A stretch of DNA of 64,000 nucleotides from JAPHSX01 sp039714395 (GCA_039714395.1 JBDLJH010000013.1:1-64000); one strand, 5' to 3'. Counted from the stretch's first letter, positions 35,716 through 45,304 are shown. The notes: generated by a model from the sequence alone, not told the origin. Numbers and translations: made by a program.

Positions 35716-35757
35716 GGGCCAGAGAATATTGGACTATTCTCGGCTCCTGTTTTTTTG
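35716..35757 (+). terminator. Rho-independent terminator after cupin gene
   Basis: GGGGCCAGAGAATA (35716-35729) pairs, with one bulge, with TATTCTCGGCTCC (35736-35748), followed by seven T. A clear intrinsic terminator. Confidence 0.8.
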
Positions 35758-35814
35758 CGTCTGAAGTGCGGCCACATAGGCTTTGTCGACGTTATATCAA
35801 TGTATGGCGTAGTG

Positions 35815-36351
35815 CTACCAGAAGCGGGTACGACCGGTATCGAGATGGATAAAGTTCGACTTTTGGTAGTAACCTACCCCGCCTGCCCGCTGGCTTAGGG
35901 CTACCTGACGTAGGTGCTTTAGTTCCACACCCGGTAGGCGGATATCGATCGCCCGCCCCTGCATGTGCAGGCTGCGCTTGGCCACGCCGTTGCTGGCCCG
36001 TTGCAGCTTGGCATTACTTGCCGCAGAGCGGTATCCGGAGATGACCTGGAAGCTCCCATTATGGCCGAGCTGTTGCTGCAGGCTGTGCAGCCGGTCTAGA
36101 AGTTTGTAATCGATGGAGCTGACCTCCCCGCTACGGTGGTCACGCAGCAGACGATTGATAGCCGTGAGTTCATCTTCGAGGTAGACGCCATCGGCCCAGT
36201 AGGGGGTCGTGAGTCGCTCACCGGTATGGATATTGTAAAGGCTCAGGCGACGTTCTCCACTCTGTACGACGGCTTTGGCCATCGCCGCAGGGGCGGCGAG
36301 GGTCGCCCCGGCAACGGCGGCGTACTGTAGAAAGGTTCGGCGTGACATCAT
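35815..36351 (-). CDS. MepK-like murein endopeptidase (DUF882 / M15)
   Basis: 178 residues with a Tat signal (SRRTFLQYAAVAGATLAAPA) and a LAS-type M15/DUF882 domain: FQVISGYRSAASNAKL, SLHMQGRAIDIRLPG, FIHLDTGRTRFW (zinc His/Asp/His pattern). MepK (YcbK) of E. coli cleaves 3-3 (and 4-3) crosslinks in peptidoglycan. The next gene downstream on this strand's upstream side is an LdtD-type L,D-transpeptidase, which makes 3-3 links, the same pairing as ycbB-ycbK in E. coli. ATG 36351 is preceded by GGGAG at 8 nt. Confidence 0.9.
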   Translation of the reverse strand: MMSRRTFLQYAAVAGATLAAPAAMAKAVVQSGERRLSLYNIHTGERLTTPYWADGVYLEDELTAINRLLRDHRSGEVSSIDYKLLDRLHSLQQQLGHNGSFQVISGYRSAASNAKLQRASNGVAKRSLHMQGRAIDIRLPGVELKHLRQVALSQRAGGVGYYQKSNFIHLDTGRTRFW

Positions 36352-36406
36352 CTGTTTTGCTCCCACTAAAACACACACTCATAAAATCTAAGACCACAAA
36401 AGCTCA

Positions 36407-38071
36407 CTAGAGTTCCCTGTCCGGCAGACGGATCAAGAGCATCTCATCTTCGCCGTAGACATCCTTGCGGAAGTGCACTGCCCCATCATCGCCGACCCAG
36501 GCGGTCAGATAGAGCAGGTAGACCGGTACCGAGGGGCTAACTGGTACCCTGCGGGTAGCCCCTGTGGCAACCACCGAACGGATCTTCTCCTCAGTCCAGT
36601 GTAGCAATGGCTTATTGGCAAGGATATAGGCGGCCAGTCGGGATGGCTCCTCAACGCGGATGCAGCCATGACTGAGGGCACGCTCTGTCCGGTTAAAAAG
36701 CTGCCGCCCCGGTGTGTCGTGCAGGTAGATATCGAATTCGTTGGTGAAGATAAACTTGGTCTTCCCCAGCGGGTTTTTCGGCCCGGGATCCTGGCGCAAC
36801 ATATAGGGAAAGTGGTTCTCGTTCAGCCGCGACCAGTTGATACTCCTGGGGGCGAGTTCCTTGCCATCGTCCCAGTGGCTGAAGACCCGAATCCCCCGCG
36901 ATGCAAAATAGCCAGGATGGCGTCGCTGTCGGGGAATGAGTTCATCCAGAGCGATCGACAGCGGTATGGTCCAGTAGGGGTTAAACACGACGGTATGAAT
37001 CTTCCCCGCGATCAAAGGAGTCGGACGCTGGAGGGTGCCGATGATCGTATTCATGGTGAACTGTCGTTCGCCATGATTGTAGGCGCTCAGGTGGTAGGCG
37101 GCGACATTGACGATGATATGGCGGTGACCGAGTTGATTGGGTAGCCAGCGCCAGCGCTCCATGTTCAGCCTGATCTGGGTGATGCGTTGGCTCAGCGGCA
37201 CATTGAGTTCGGCGAGGGTCAGCGGCCCGACGACACCATCCACTCTCAGGCCGTGGCGCAGCTGGAAGCGCTCAATGGCGTAGCGCAGTGCTTGGTCAAA
37301 AAGCATTTCATCCTCAACCGGGGCAAACTGCAGCTCCCCCTCAAGGTGCAGCCGCTGGCGCAGCAGGGGGGTGCGTGGATCTTGCACCCCGGCGCGTAGC
37401 GTCCTTCCTGCCGGGATGGTCGGCCAGCCATTATTGGCGGCCTCGATCTTACGATAGCGGGCCAGGGCATCGCGCAAACGCCGATAGGCGGGGTGGGTAG
37501 GAGGCAGGCTCTTGAGTGCGATCTTAAAATCGTCGCTGGTCAGTAGCGCCTGTAGCAGGGAGACGCTGTCGGTTTCGGCCACCTCAATGTGCCAGAGCTG
37601 CTCGCTCCACATCGGATCGATCTGCCCCGATTGCAGTTTGCGGCTGTAATCGAAAAAGGCGTTGGTCAGCAGCAGCTCAAGCGTGATCAGCTCGTGGATA
37701 CTCTCACTCGGCCACAACTGCACTAGAAGCGGGAGCGGGTAGGCGGCGGGCTCCAGCCCCTCGTTTCCGGCCTGATGCAGTGTCCTAAGTAGAATTTCAG
37801 CGTCTGTGTTGGTCCCGCTCGTATCGACCCACACCGGCAGGTAGTCGCGCGTGGTATAAAAGGTAGCCAGTTGCGTCCAGTGAAGTTGCGATGAATAACT
37901 CCCGGAACGCTGTCCAAGCTGAGAGCGCAACTCCGCGGCAAACGCCCCAGCTTCCTGGGGTGCCATAGACTCCGTCTGGGCCATCTCGGCATGGAGCGCA
38001 GCACTCCACAACAACCCGATCAGGGCCGTAAAGATGAGGCGCAGAGTGAGAGGTGAATGGCGTGGCTGCAT
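36407..38071 (-). CDS. L,D-transpeptidase, LdtD (YcbB)-like
   Basis: 554 residues with a signal peptide (LIFTALIGLLWSAALHA). An N-terminal scaffold, a peptidoglycan-binding PG_binding_1 domain (YAIERFQLRHGLRVDGVVGP) and the YkuD catalytic domain with SHGCIRVEEP (catalytic Cys) follow. It forms 3-3 meso-DAP crosslinks. It is transcribed just upstream of the MepK-like gene (55 bp gap), so a synthase and hydrolase for the same link are produced together. Confidence 0.93.
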   Translation of the reverse strand: MQPRHSPLTLRLIFTALIGLLWSAALHAEMAQTESMAPQEAGAFAAELRSQLGQRSGSYSSQLHWTQLATFYTTRDYLPVWVDTSGTNTDAEILLRTLHQAGNEGLEPAAYPLPLLVQLWPSESIHELITLELLLTNAFFDYSRKLQSGQIDPMWSEQLWHIEVAETDSVSLLQALLTSDDFKIALKSLPPTHPAYRRLRDALARYRKIEAANNGWPTIPAGRTLRAGVQDPRTPLLRQRLHLEGELQFAPVEDEMLFDQALRYAIERFQLRHGLRVDGVVGPLTLAELNVPLSQRITQIRLNMERWRWLPNQLGHRHIIVNVAAYHLSAYNHGERQFTMNTIIGTLQRPTPLIAGKIHTVVFNPYWTIPLSIALDELIPRQRRHPGYFASRGIRVFSHWDDGKELAPRSINWSRLNENHFPYMLRQDPGPKNPLGKTKFIFTNEFDIYLHDTPGRQLFNRTERALSHGCIRVEEPSRLAAYILANKPLLHWTEEKIRSVVATGATRRVPVSPSVPVYLLYLTAWVGDDGAVHFRKDVYGEDEMLLIRLPDREL

Positions 38072-38326
38072 CGATTTCTGGATTCCCGTTTATTGCCTTA
38101 ATTGTCCTGTAAAGTATGGCAATAATTTCCTGAATAATCACTGAAGCGTATAACGCGCTTCCAGCAGGGGCTGTGCTATTCAGGTGTTAGTGATACCAGC
38201 CCACCTTGTCGGCTTGCCGGTTCCATTATAATAGCCGGTGACAAATCCAGGTTTATTAATTAAAGGTGCCAGAGTCCTTTTGTTAGTCGTCCTTTACATG
38301 TCTAGAACAGGGCTGGATTAAGCATT

Positions 38327-38869
38327 TCATAATTTTCTTAGCTGTTGTGCATATCGCTCGACCTGCTTCCAGTCGGTATATTCATAGTCTCTGGAGGTGT
38401 CAGTTCCTTCACCCGCCTTTTTTGCGATGCCTTTCATCACCCATTTCAGTGGCAGCGGGTACTTTGAGTAAGTCAGTGCTCCCGCAATCATCTCGGCACC
38501 CTCAAATCTTACCAGCAGTTGTTGATTCATCTTTTTTCGGGCATCTGCGAGCCAGTTCGCCCTTAGCTCTGGATCTTTAGTCGCAGCACTTAGGAGGACA
38601 AGGAAAAAAGACCTTGTCTTCGACTCAATCTGTTCGTTGTTTCGATTGATAAAGTTAACCAACTCCGGCTCCAGGCCTCCAGCGTGCATGGAAGCCCCGA
38701 AAACGAGCAGATCAAACGAACTGAGGTCGAGCTTGTCTGATGCAATGGGGGCGTGAGCATTAACGAGTTGCACGCTTGCACCGGACTTTTTCAGGTGCTC
38801 TGAAATCTGCGTGGCCACCTTTTCAGTTTGGCCCTCTCTTGTAGCGTAAAGAATGAGTACTTTTTTCAT
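38327..38869 (-). CDS. Flavodoxin-like protein, HemG family
   Basis: 180 residues with the flavodoxin FMN-binding start KKVLILYATREGQTEKVA and the HemG-type end RDYEYTDWKQVERYAQQL. HemG oxidises protoporphyrinogen IX with quinone. The length and end motif fit HemG, but general flavodoxin-domain proteins are close, so the enzymatic call is likely and not certain. Monocistronic. Confidence 0.75.
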   Translation of the reverse strand: MKKVLILYATREGQTEKVATQISEHLKKSGASVQLVNAHAPIASDKLDLSSFDLLVFGASMHAGGLEPELVNFINRNNEQIESKTRSFFLVLLSAATKDPELRANWLADARKKMNQQLLVRFEGAEMIAGALTYSKYPLPLKWVMKGIAKKAGEGTDTSRDYEYTDWKQVERYAQQLRKL

Positions 38870-38937
38870 GGCTAGAATAGATAGGAAGGAGAAACCCGGT
38901 CAGAGAACAATATCTACTAATAAATAATTGCTCTCTG

Positions 38938-40137
38938 TCATGTCCCCTCTTTCAGTTCAGCATAGGTCGCTGCAAACGCCTTAATCGCCTTATCAAGATC
39001 CTCTCTGGTGTGAGCGGCTGAAATCTGTGTACGAATTCTTGCCTTGCCTTTCGGTACTACCGGGAAGAAAAACCCAATGGCGTAGATGCCGCGTTCCAGT
39101 AGCCTTTTAGACATTTCCTGTGCCAGCGCGGCATCACCCAGCATCACCGGTACTATCGGATGCTCACCAGGCTTGATGTCAAATCCGGCCTCCTTCATTC
39201 CCTTGCGAAAATAACGTGTGTTCTCTTCCAGTCGGTCTCGTAGCTCTGTGGATGCAGATAGCATCTCCAGTACTTTTATCGAGGCGGCGCAGATGGCGGG
39301 TGCCACGGTGTTTGAGAACAGATAGGGGCGGGAGCGTTGGCGCAACATGTCGATGATCTCTTTGCGCCCTGAGGTATAGCCACCGGAGGCCCCACCGAGT
39401 GCCTTGCCGAAGGTGCCGGTGATAATGTCGACACGATCCATGACTCCACAATATTCGTGTACGCCACGACCGGTCTTGCCCATAAAACCAACGGCATGAC
39501 AGTCGTCGTGGTGCACCATCGCATCGTACTGATCGGCCAGATCGCAGATCTTGTCGAGCTGGGCGATGGTGCCATCCATGGAGAAGACGCCATCGGTGGT
39601 GATCAGGATGCGACGTGCCCCGGCGGCCTTCGCCTCCTTGAGCTTCTGTTTAAGGTCTTGCATGTCGTTATTTTTATAACGATAGCGGGCAGCCTTACAG
39701 AGGCGTACGCCATCAATAATTGAGGCGTGGTTTAGCTCGTCGGAGATGACGGCGTCTTCTTTGCCAAGAATGGTTTCGAATAGCCCGGTATTGGCATCAA
39801 AGCAGGCGGCATAGAGAATGGTCTCTTCCATGCCGAGAAAGTCGGAGACCTTCTGTTCGAGTTGCTTGTGAATGGACTGGGTGCCGCAGATAAAACGCAC
39901 CGAGGAGAGACCGAAGCCCCACTGGTCATAACTTTCCCTGGCGGCCTGAATCACTTCCGGGTTGTTGGCCAGACCGAGGTAGTTGTTGGCGCACATATTG
40001 ACCACCTCGCTGCCATCGGCGAGGGTTATATCATTCTTCTGGTCAGAAGCGATAATGCGCTCGTTCTTCCACAGGCCGGAATCTTTTATCTCCTGCAGAT
40101 CCTGTTGCAGACTCTGTTTAGCGCTTTTGAAACTCAT
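38938..40137 (-). CDS. kbl: Glycine C-acetyltransferase (2-amino-3-ketobutyrate CoA ligase)
   Basis: 399 residues of the PLP alpha-oxoamine synthase family. It splits 2-amino-3-ketobutyrate with CoA to glycine and acetyl-CoA. PLP site: DDCHAVGFMGKTGRG and TFGKALGGASGGYTSG (catalytic Lys); the N-terminus NMCANNYLGLANNPEV is typical for Kbl. Its start lies 20 bp after the tdh stop, so tdh-kbl form the threonine degradation operon. Confidence 0.96.
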   Translation of the reverse strand: MSFKSAKQSLQQDLQEIKDSGLWKNERIIASDQKNDITLADGSEVVNMCANNYLGLANNPEVIQAARESYDQWGFGLSSVRFICGTQSIHKQLEQKVSDFLGMEETILYAACFDANTGLFETILGKEDAVISDELNHASIIDGVRLCKAARYRYKNNDMQDLKQKLKEAKAAGARRILITTDGVFSMDGTIAQLDKICDLADQYDAMVHHDDCHAVGFMGKTGRGVHEYCGVMDRVDIITGTFGKALGGASGGYTSGRKEIIDMLRQRSRPYLFSNTVAPAICAASIKVLEMLSASTELRDRLEENTRYFRKGMKEAGFDIKPGEHPIVPVMLGDAALAQEMSKRLLERGIYAIGFFFPVVPKGKARIRTQISAAHTREDLDKAIKAFAATYAELKEGT

Positions 40138-40157
40138 AGTGAATTCTCGTTGTTAAT

Positions 40158-41213
40158 TCAGGCTTTTTGATCTTCCCAGTTCAGGATCACCTTCCCTGAA
40201 TCTCCCGAGCGCATCACATCGAAGCCTTTCTGGAAATCGCTGTAGTGGAAGTGGTGGGTGATGATCTTCTCCAGCGGCAGGCCGCTCTGGAACATCATGG
40301 TGCCCTTGTACCAGGTCTCGAAGATCTCGCGGCCGTAGATCCCCTTGATGGTAAGCCCCTTGAACACCACCTTGGTCCAGTCGATGCCGGTGCCGTCGGG
40401 GATGATCCCCAGCAGGGCGATGTGACCACCGTTGATCATCTTGGCGATCATCTCCTCGAAGGCGGTGGGGGCTCCCGACATCTCCAGCCCCACATCGAAG
40501 CCTTCGAGAATGCCTAGGGTGCGCATGAACTCTCGGCTGATAGGGCCATCGGTGGCAACATTGTGAGGGATCGCCTTGGGGACGATCTCTTTAACGAGAT
40601 TTAAACGGTAATCGTTTATATCTGTGATGACGATGTTGCGGGCACCGGAGTGGGCTGCAACCATTGCCGCCATGATGCCGATGGGACCGGCACCGGTGAT
40701 TAGTACATCCTCACCCACCATGTTAAAGGAGAGCGCGGTATGCACCGCGTTGCCGTAGGGGTCGAAGCAGGCAAGCACATCGTTGGGAATAGAGATGTTG
40801 GGACGGTAGACGTTCTTCGCAGGTATCGACAGATACTCGGCAAAACAGCCGTCGCGGTTAACGCCGATGCCGATGGTGTTGGGGCAGAGGTGGCGTCGGC
40901 CTGCCAGGCAGTTGCGGCAGCGCTCGCAAACAATATGTCCCTCACCGGAGACCACATCGCCGATATTCAGTTCGGTGACATTGGCCCCCATCTCGACGAT
41001 GACACCGGCGAACTCATGTCCGATGGTCATCGGTACAGGAATGGTCTTTTGCGCCCATTCGTCCCAGTTGTAGATATGCACATCGGTGCCACAAATGGCG
41101 GTTTTCTGGATCTTTACCAGTACATCATTGTTGCCGACCTCCGGGAGTGGCACTTCCTCTAGCCATAGACCCTCTCTGGCATGCCTTTTTACTAACGCCT
41201 TCATCGTCTTCAT
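40158..41213 (-). CDS. tdh: L-threonine 3-dehydrogenase
   Basis: 351 residues, zinc MDR family. Catalytic zinc site CGTDVHIYNWDEW and GHEFAG, structural zinc cysteines CERCRNCLAGRRHLC, NAD-binding VLITGAGPIGIMAA. It oxidises L-threonine to 2-amino-3-ketobutyrate, which Kbl splits. Start at 41213; a second ATG at 41204 (MKALVKR) matches the common N-terminus and may be the true start. Confidence 0.96.
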   Translation of the reverse strand: MKTMKALVKRHAREGLWLEEVPLPEVGNNDVLVKIQKTAICGTDVHIYNWDEWAQKTIPVPMTIGHEFAGVIVEMGANVTELNIGDVVSGEGHIVCERCRNCLAGRRHLCPNTIGIGVNRDGCFAEYLSIPAKNVYRPNISIPNDVLACFDPYGNAVHTALSFNMVGEDVLITGAGPIGIMAAMVAAHSGARNIVITDINDYRLNLVKEIVPKAIPHNVATDGPISREFMRTLGILEGFDVGLEMSGAPTAFEEMIAKMINGGHIALLGIIPDGTGIDWTKVVFKGLTIKGIYGREIFETWYKGTMMFQSGLPLEKIITHHFHYSDFQKGFDVMRSGDSGKVILNWEDQKA

Positions 41214-41443
41214 AACGCACTCTATGTGGTTGATTTATTGCTCTTAAACTCTAGCAGCCTGACTATGTCAGAGTACCCGCTGCGGTTCAATGTTGCTGAT
41301 GACGGGGTGAAACTCTCTACTCAGATTCGGGTGGCGTCTGTGCTGCAGTTTTGCCTCGTAGTTAGTTGCCTATTGTTCATCACCGCCGACTGATTGATAA
41401 TTGATAGCTATCTATCGCGAAATAACAACGTCCTGGATCAACT
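41214..41443. promoter_or_regulatory. Divergent promoter region tdh / trpG
   Basis: A 230-bp intergenic region between divergent operons must hold both promoters. No operator stands out. The stretch 41395-41430 before trpG is AT-rich and contains a small palindrome (GATAGCTATC). I see no trp leader peptide with tandem Trp codons. Confidence 0.4.
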
Positions 41444-42040
41444 ATGCTCGTCATGATCGATAATTACGACTCCTTCACCTACAACCTGGTGCAGTATTTC
41501 GGTGAGCTGGGTGCCGAGGTGAAGGTGTTCCGCAACGACCAGATCACTGTTGAGGAGGTTGAGGCGTTGAGTCCAGACCACCTGGTGATCTCCCCCGGTC
41601 CCTGTACGCCGAATGAGGCGGGGATCTCGGTGGCGGCGATCAACCACTTTGCCGGAAAGTTGCCGATCCTCGGGGTCTGCCTCGGTCACCAGTCTATTGG
41701 TCAGGCCTTTGGCGGCAATATCGTTCACGCCCATGAGATCATGCATGGTAAGACCTCGATGATGTACCACGCCGATGTTGGTGTGTTTAAGGGGCTGGCC
41801 AATCCCTTTGAGGCGACCCGTTACCACTCGCTGGTGATTGAGCAGGAGAGCATTCCCGACTGCCTTGAGGTGACCGCCTGGACGCAGAACGATGATGGTT
41901 CGCGTGATGAGATCATGGGTGTGCGGCATAGCGAGTTCAACATCGAGGGGGTGCAGTACCACCCCGAGTCGATTCTCAGTCAGCACGGCCATGACCAGCT
42001 CGCTAATTTTCTGAAGATGCAGGGTGGCATCCGCGCCTGA
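41444..42040 (+). CDS. trpG: Anthranilate / aminodeoxychorismate synthase glutamine amidotransferase
   Basis: 198-residue class I glutamine amidotransferase. Catalytic triad: GVCLGHQSIGQAFGG (Cys), and EGVQYHPESIL (His, Glu); start MLVMIDNYDSFTYNLVQYF is canonical. It supplies ammonia to TrpE or PabB; neither is in the window. Its neighbours trpD and trpC argue for trpG, and the protein may serve both pathways as in many gammaproteobacteria. Confidence 0.95.
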   Translation: MLVMIDNYDSFTYNLVQYFGELGAEVKVFRNDQITVEEVEALSPDHLVISPGPCTPNEAGISVAAINHFAGKLPILGVCLGHQSIGQAFGGNIVHAHEIMHGKTSMMYHADVGVFKGLANPFEATRYHSLVIEQESIPDCLEVTAWTQNDDGSRDEIMGVRHSEFNIEGVQYHPESILSQHGHDQLANFLKMQGGIRA

Positions 42041-42053
42041 GCGTGGCCCCGCA

Positions 42054-43265
42054 ATGACGCCCACAGTTTCTGAGTATAAGGGGCGGCTTCCGCTCTCCTT
42101 AATGGTGGCTATGCTGGCGATGCTCGCCCCTTTCACCATCGATACCTATCTCCCCTCCTTCCCTGATATCGCCACCGAGCTGGTCGCCACCCCGCTGCAG
42201 ATGCAGCAGACGATGAGCCTCTACCTTTTCGCCTTTGCGCTCTCCACCCTGTTCTATGGGCCCCTCTCCGATAGCCTTGGACGCAAGCGGGTGGCCACGG
42301 CAGCACTGCTGCTCTATGTGCTCAGCTCCATCGGTTGTGCACTGTCGTTGAATATCGAACAGCTGATTTTGATGCGTATCGGACAGGGGGTTGCCGCCAG
42401 TGCCGGACTGGTGATCGGGCGGGCGATGATCCGTGACTGTTACCACGGCCCGCAGGCACAAAGGGTGATGGCGCGGATGATGTTGATCTTTGCCATCGCC
42501 CCGGCGGTGGCCCCGGTGATCGGCGGTCTGTTGCACGATCTGTTTGGTTGGCGAGCGGTGTTCTGGTTTCTCGCTGGGCTTGGACTTCTGTTGGTGGTAC
42601 TGCTTAGCCTGGGCAGCAGTGAGACCCACCCGCGCGAACAGCGCCACTCTATTCATCCCCTATCTATTGGCAGGGCCTATCTCTCGGCGTTAGTGAGTGG
42701 TCGCTTTATGGGGCTGGCCTTTACCTTCGCCCTGATGTTCGGCGGTTTTTTTCTCTATGTTGCCGGGGCGCCGCACATTATCTATGACCATCTGGGGCTG
42801 GGAGTGAACGATTTCTGGAAGCTGTTTGTACCTATCGTCGGCGGGGTGATGCTTGGTTCGTTTATCGCTGGACGACTGGCCGGTTATGTGAGCTCTTCGC
42901 GTACCGTGGGCATAGGTTTTGTGGTGATGATGACAGCGAGTATTTTCAATCTATTACAAGCCCACCTGATGGCACCGGCCCCTCTCAATGTGATCGTTCC
43001 GGCGGCGTTCTATTTGATGGGTATGGCGATTGCGATGCCCAACCTCAGCCTGATGGGGCTGGACTGCTTTCCCCACAACCGCGGCATGGCCTCGGCGATG
43101 CAGAGTTTCACCCAAATGGGTATGACGGCACTGGTGGTGGGGCTGATCGTGCCATGGGTCGCTGTTGAAGTGCCCTACCTTGCCCTTACTATGCTGCTGC
43201 TCAATGGGGCGGCATTGGTGTTGTGGTGGTGGACACCTGCGGCGATGCGGCATCCTGCACCTTGA
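42054..43265 (+). CDS. Bcr/CflA-family MFS efflux transporter
   Basis: About 403 residues with ~12 membrane segments. Bcr/CflA signatures: LAMLAPFTIDTYLPSFPDIA, FYGPLSDSLGRKRV (MFS A motif), and RAMIRDCYHGPQAQRVMARM. These proton antiporters export chloramphenicol, bicyclomycin or sulfonamides, and some act on dipeptides or cysteine. ATG 42054 is 13 bp after the trpG stop. Its position inside the trp operon is unusual and suggests co-expression with tryptophan synthesis. Confidence 0.9.
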   Translation: MTPTVSEYKGRLPLSLMVAMLAMLAPFTIDTYLPSFPDIATELVATPLQMQQTMSLYLFAFALSTLFYGPLSDSLGRKRVATAALLLYVLSSIGCALSLNIEQLILMRIGQGVAASAGLVIGRAMIRDCYHGPQAQRVMARMMLIFAIAPAVAPVIGGLLHDLFGWRAVFWFLAGLGLLLVVLLSLGSSETHPREQRHSIHPLSIGRAYLSALVSGRFMGLAFTFALMFGGFFLYVAGAPHIIYDHLGLGVNDFWKLFVPIVGGVMLGSFIAGRLAGYVSSSRTVGIGFVVMMTASIFNLLQAHLMAPAPLNVIVPAAFYLMGMAIAMPNLSLMGLDCFPHNRGMASAMQSFTQMGMTALVVGLIVPWVAVEVPYLALTMLLLNGAALVLWWWTPAAMRHPAP

Positions 43266-43331
43266 CCCGTGGGGGTGAGGACGGGAGAATTGCCGACCAA
43301 TAGTTATTAAATCAGTAGCGGGGAAATCGAT

Positions 43332-44348
43332 ATGGATATGCAGACGGCGATTAAGGCGGTCACCGAGAAGCGTGATCTAAGTCGTGATGAGATGCAGCAG
43401 GTGATGCGCACCATCATGACCGGCGAGGCGACCCAGGCGCAGATCGGCGGTTTTCTTATCGGCCTGCGGATGAAGGGCGAGACAGTGGACGAGATCGCCG
43501 CCGCCGCCGGGGTGATGCGTGAGCTGGCCTCCGGAGTAAAGGTTTCGGGTGACCACGTGGTCGATACCTGCGGTACCGGTGGCGATGCGGCATCCACTTT
43601 TAATATCTCTACCACCTCCGCCTTCGTTGTTGCCGCTGCCGGTGGCACGGTGGCCAAGCATGGTAACCGCTCTATCTCCTCGAAGTCGGGTTCGGCTGAT
43701 GTGCTGGAGGCCGCCGGGGTGAAACTCGATATCACACCCGAGCAGGTGGCCAGGTGTGTGGAGCAGGTCGGTGTCGGCTTTATGTTTGCCCCCGCCCACC
43801 ACAGCGCGATGAAGCATGCCATCGGCCCGCGTAAGGAGATGGCGGTACGTACCATCTTCAACGTGCTGGGTCCGCTGACCAACCCCGCCGGTGCGCCCAA
43901 TCAGGTGCTTGGCGTTTTTGCCAAAGAGATGGTTGAGCCACTGGCCAACGTATTGAACAAGCTCGGTAGCAATCATGTGCTGGTGGTCCACTCCGAGGAT
44001 GGGATGGATGAGATCAGCATCGGTGCCCCCACCTTTGTTGCCGAGCTGAAAGACGGTGCAGTGAATAGCTACACCATCCAGCCCGAGGACTTCGGCATGA
44101 GCCGCACTGACATCGCCGTGCTGGCGGTGGACGGGGCCGAGGCCTCGCTGGCGGTGGTGAAGTCGGTACTGGCCGGTGAGTCCGGTCCTGCTGCTGATAT
44201 CGTCGCCCTTAATGCTGGTGCTGCCATCTACGCTGCCGGGCTGGCTGACTCTCTCGCTGCCGGTATCAAGAAGGCACAGGCGGTGATCAGCTCCGGTGCG
44301 GCGGGTGAAAAATTTGAAGCACTTGTTTCCCTTTCCAACAGTTTTTAG
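43332..44348 (+). CDS. trpD: Anthranilate phosphoribosyltransferase
   Basis: 338 residues. Signature DTCGTGGDAASTFNISTTSA for PRPP binding, KHGNRSISSKSGSADVLEAA, and HHSAMKHAIGPRKEMAVRTI. It transfers phosphoribose to anthranilate in tryptophan synthesis. Separate from TrpG, unlike the E. coli fusion. Follows the transporter by ~66 bp; trpC starts 14 bp after its stop. Confidence 0.96.
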   Translation: MDMQTAIKAVTEKRDLSRDEMQQVMRTIMTGEATQAQIGGFLIGLRMKGETVDEIAAAAGVMRELASGVKVSGDHVVDTCGTGGDAASTFNISTTSAFVVAAAGGTVAKHGNRSISSKSGSADVLEAAGVKLDITPEQVARCVEQVGVGFMFAPAHHSAMKHAIGPRKEMAVRTIFNVLGPLTNPAGAPNQVLGVFAKEMVEPLANVLNKLGSNHVLVVHSEDGMDEISIGAPTFVAELKDGAVNSYTIQPEDFGMSRTDIAVLAVDGAEASLAVVKSVLAGESGPAADIVALNAGAAIYAAGLADSLAAGIKKAQAVISSGAAGEKFEALVSLSNSF

Positions 44349-44362
44349 AGATTACAGATTCG

Positions 44363-45160
44363 ATGAGTGACACCCCTGATATTTTGAAGAAGATCGTTGC
44401 GCGCAAGCACCAGGAGATCACCGAGCGTTCGCAGAAGGTGAGTATCGATGAGCTGAAGTCCCGGCTTGATGGTGCCTCGCCGGCGCGCGGCTTTGTTGAT
44501 GCCATCCGGGCGAAGATCTCTGCGGGCCAGGCCGGTGTTATCGCCGAGATCAAGAAGGCATCACCGTCGAAAGGGGTGATGCGCGAGAACTTTATTCCTG
44601 CCGAGATTGCGCAGAGTTATGAGAGGGGCGGTGCCGCCTGTCTCTCGGTGCTGACCGATATCGATTTCTTCCAGGGTGCAGATGAGTACCTGCAACAGGC
44701 ACGGGCCGCCTGCACACTGCCGGTGATCCGCAAAGACTTCATTATCGACCCCTACCAGGTGGTTGAGGCGCGGGTGATGGGGGCCGACTGCATCCTGCTC
44801 ATCGTCGCCTGTCTGGAGGATGGGCCGATGCGCGAGCTGGCGGAGCTGGCCACATCTCTCGGTATGGATGTGCTGGTGGAGGTGCATGACGAGGAGGAGC
44901 TGGCCCGTTCGCTGCCTCTTAATTTGCCGCTGGTGGGTATTAATAACCGTAACCTGCGCACCTTCGAGACCTCTCTCGGTACTACCCTGCGGATGCTCGA
45001 TCAGATCCCCGAGGGGCGTATCGTCGTCACCGAGAGCGGCATTCACACTCCTGAGGATGTAAGGTTGATGCGTGAGAATAGCGTTAACGCCTTTCTCGTC
45101 GGTGAGGCCTTTATGCGTGCCGATGAGCCGGGCGAGCGACTGGCAGAGCTGTTTAGCTAG
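44363..45160 (+). CDS. trpC: Indole-3-glycerol phosphate synthase
   Basis: 265-residue TIM barrel, not fused to TrpF. Signature EIKKASPSKGVMRENFIPAE, catalytic lysine in VIRKDFIIDPYQV, and VGINNRNLRTFETSL, VTESGIHTPEDVRL for phosphate binding. Converts CdRP to indole-3-glycerol phosphate. Last gene of trpG-(MFS)-trpD-trpC. Confidence 0.96.
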   Translation: MSDTPDILKKIVARKHQEITERSQKVSIDELKSRLDGASPARGFVDAIRAKISAGQAGVIAEIKKASPSKGVMRENFIPAEIAQSYERGGAACLSVLTDIDFFQGADEYLQQARAACTLPVIRKDFIIDPYQVVEARVMGADCILLIVACLEDGPMRELAELATSLGMDVLVEVHDEEELARSLPLNLPLVGINNRNLRTFETSLGTTLRMLDQIPEGRIVVTESGIHTPEDVRLMRENSVNAFLVGEAFMRADEPGERLAELFS

Positions 45161-45249
45161 CGCGTAGTGGGAGGTATCACCAAATAATTATCTTCCCCCT
45201 TTTTGCCGGGCTCAATCCTAAGTCTGAATAATTAATATCCTGTTTTTTC

Positions 45250-45304
45250 AATAAGTTAAAACTTATTCGGAAATACCCCATAAGTGGTAGTTATGGGGGT
45301 ATAT
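45250..45304 (+). promoter_or_regulatory. Two palindromes upstream of the heme-protein operon
   Basis: A perfect 18-bp palindrome, AATAAGTTAAAACTTATT (45250-45267), is followed by a second inverted repeat, ATACCCCATAA...TTATGGGGGTAT (45273-45303, one unpaired G). They lie ~90-140 bp before the start codon. They could be operators or a hairpin of the leader or of the trp terminator. I match them to no known regulator. Confidence 0.45.

Noticed and set aside
41214..41443. Possible trp attenuator before trpG
   Set aside because: No short leader frame with tandem Trp codons and no terminator-like hairpin with a T-run.
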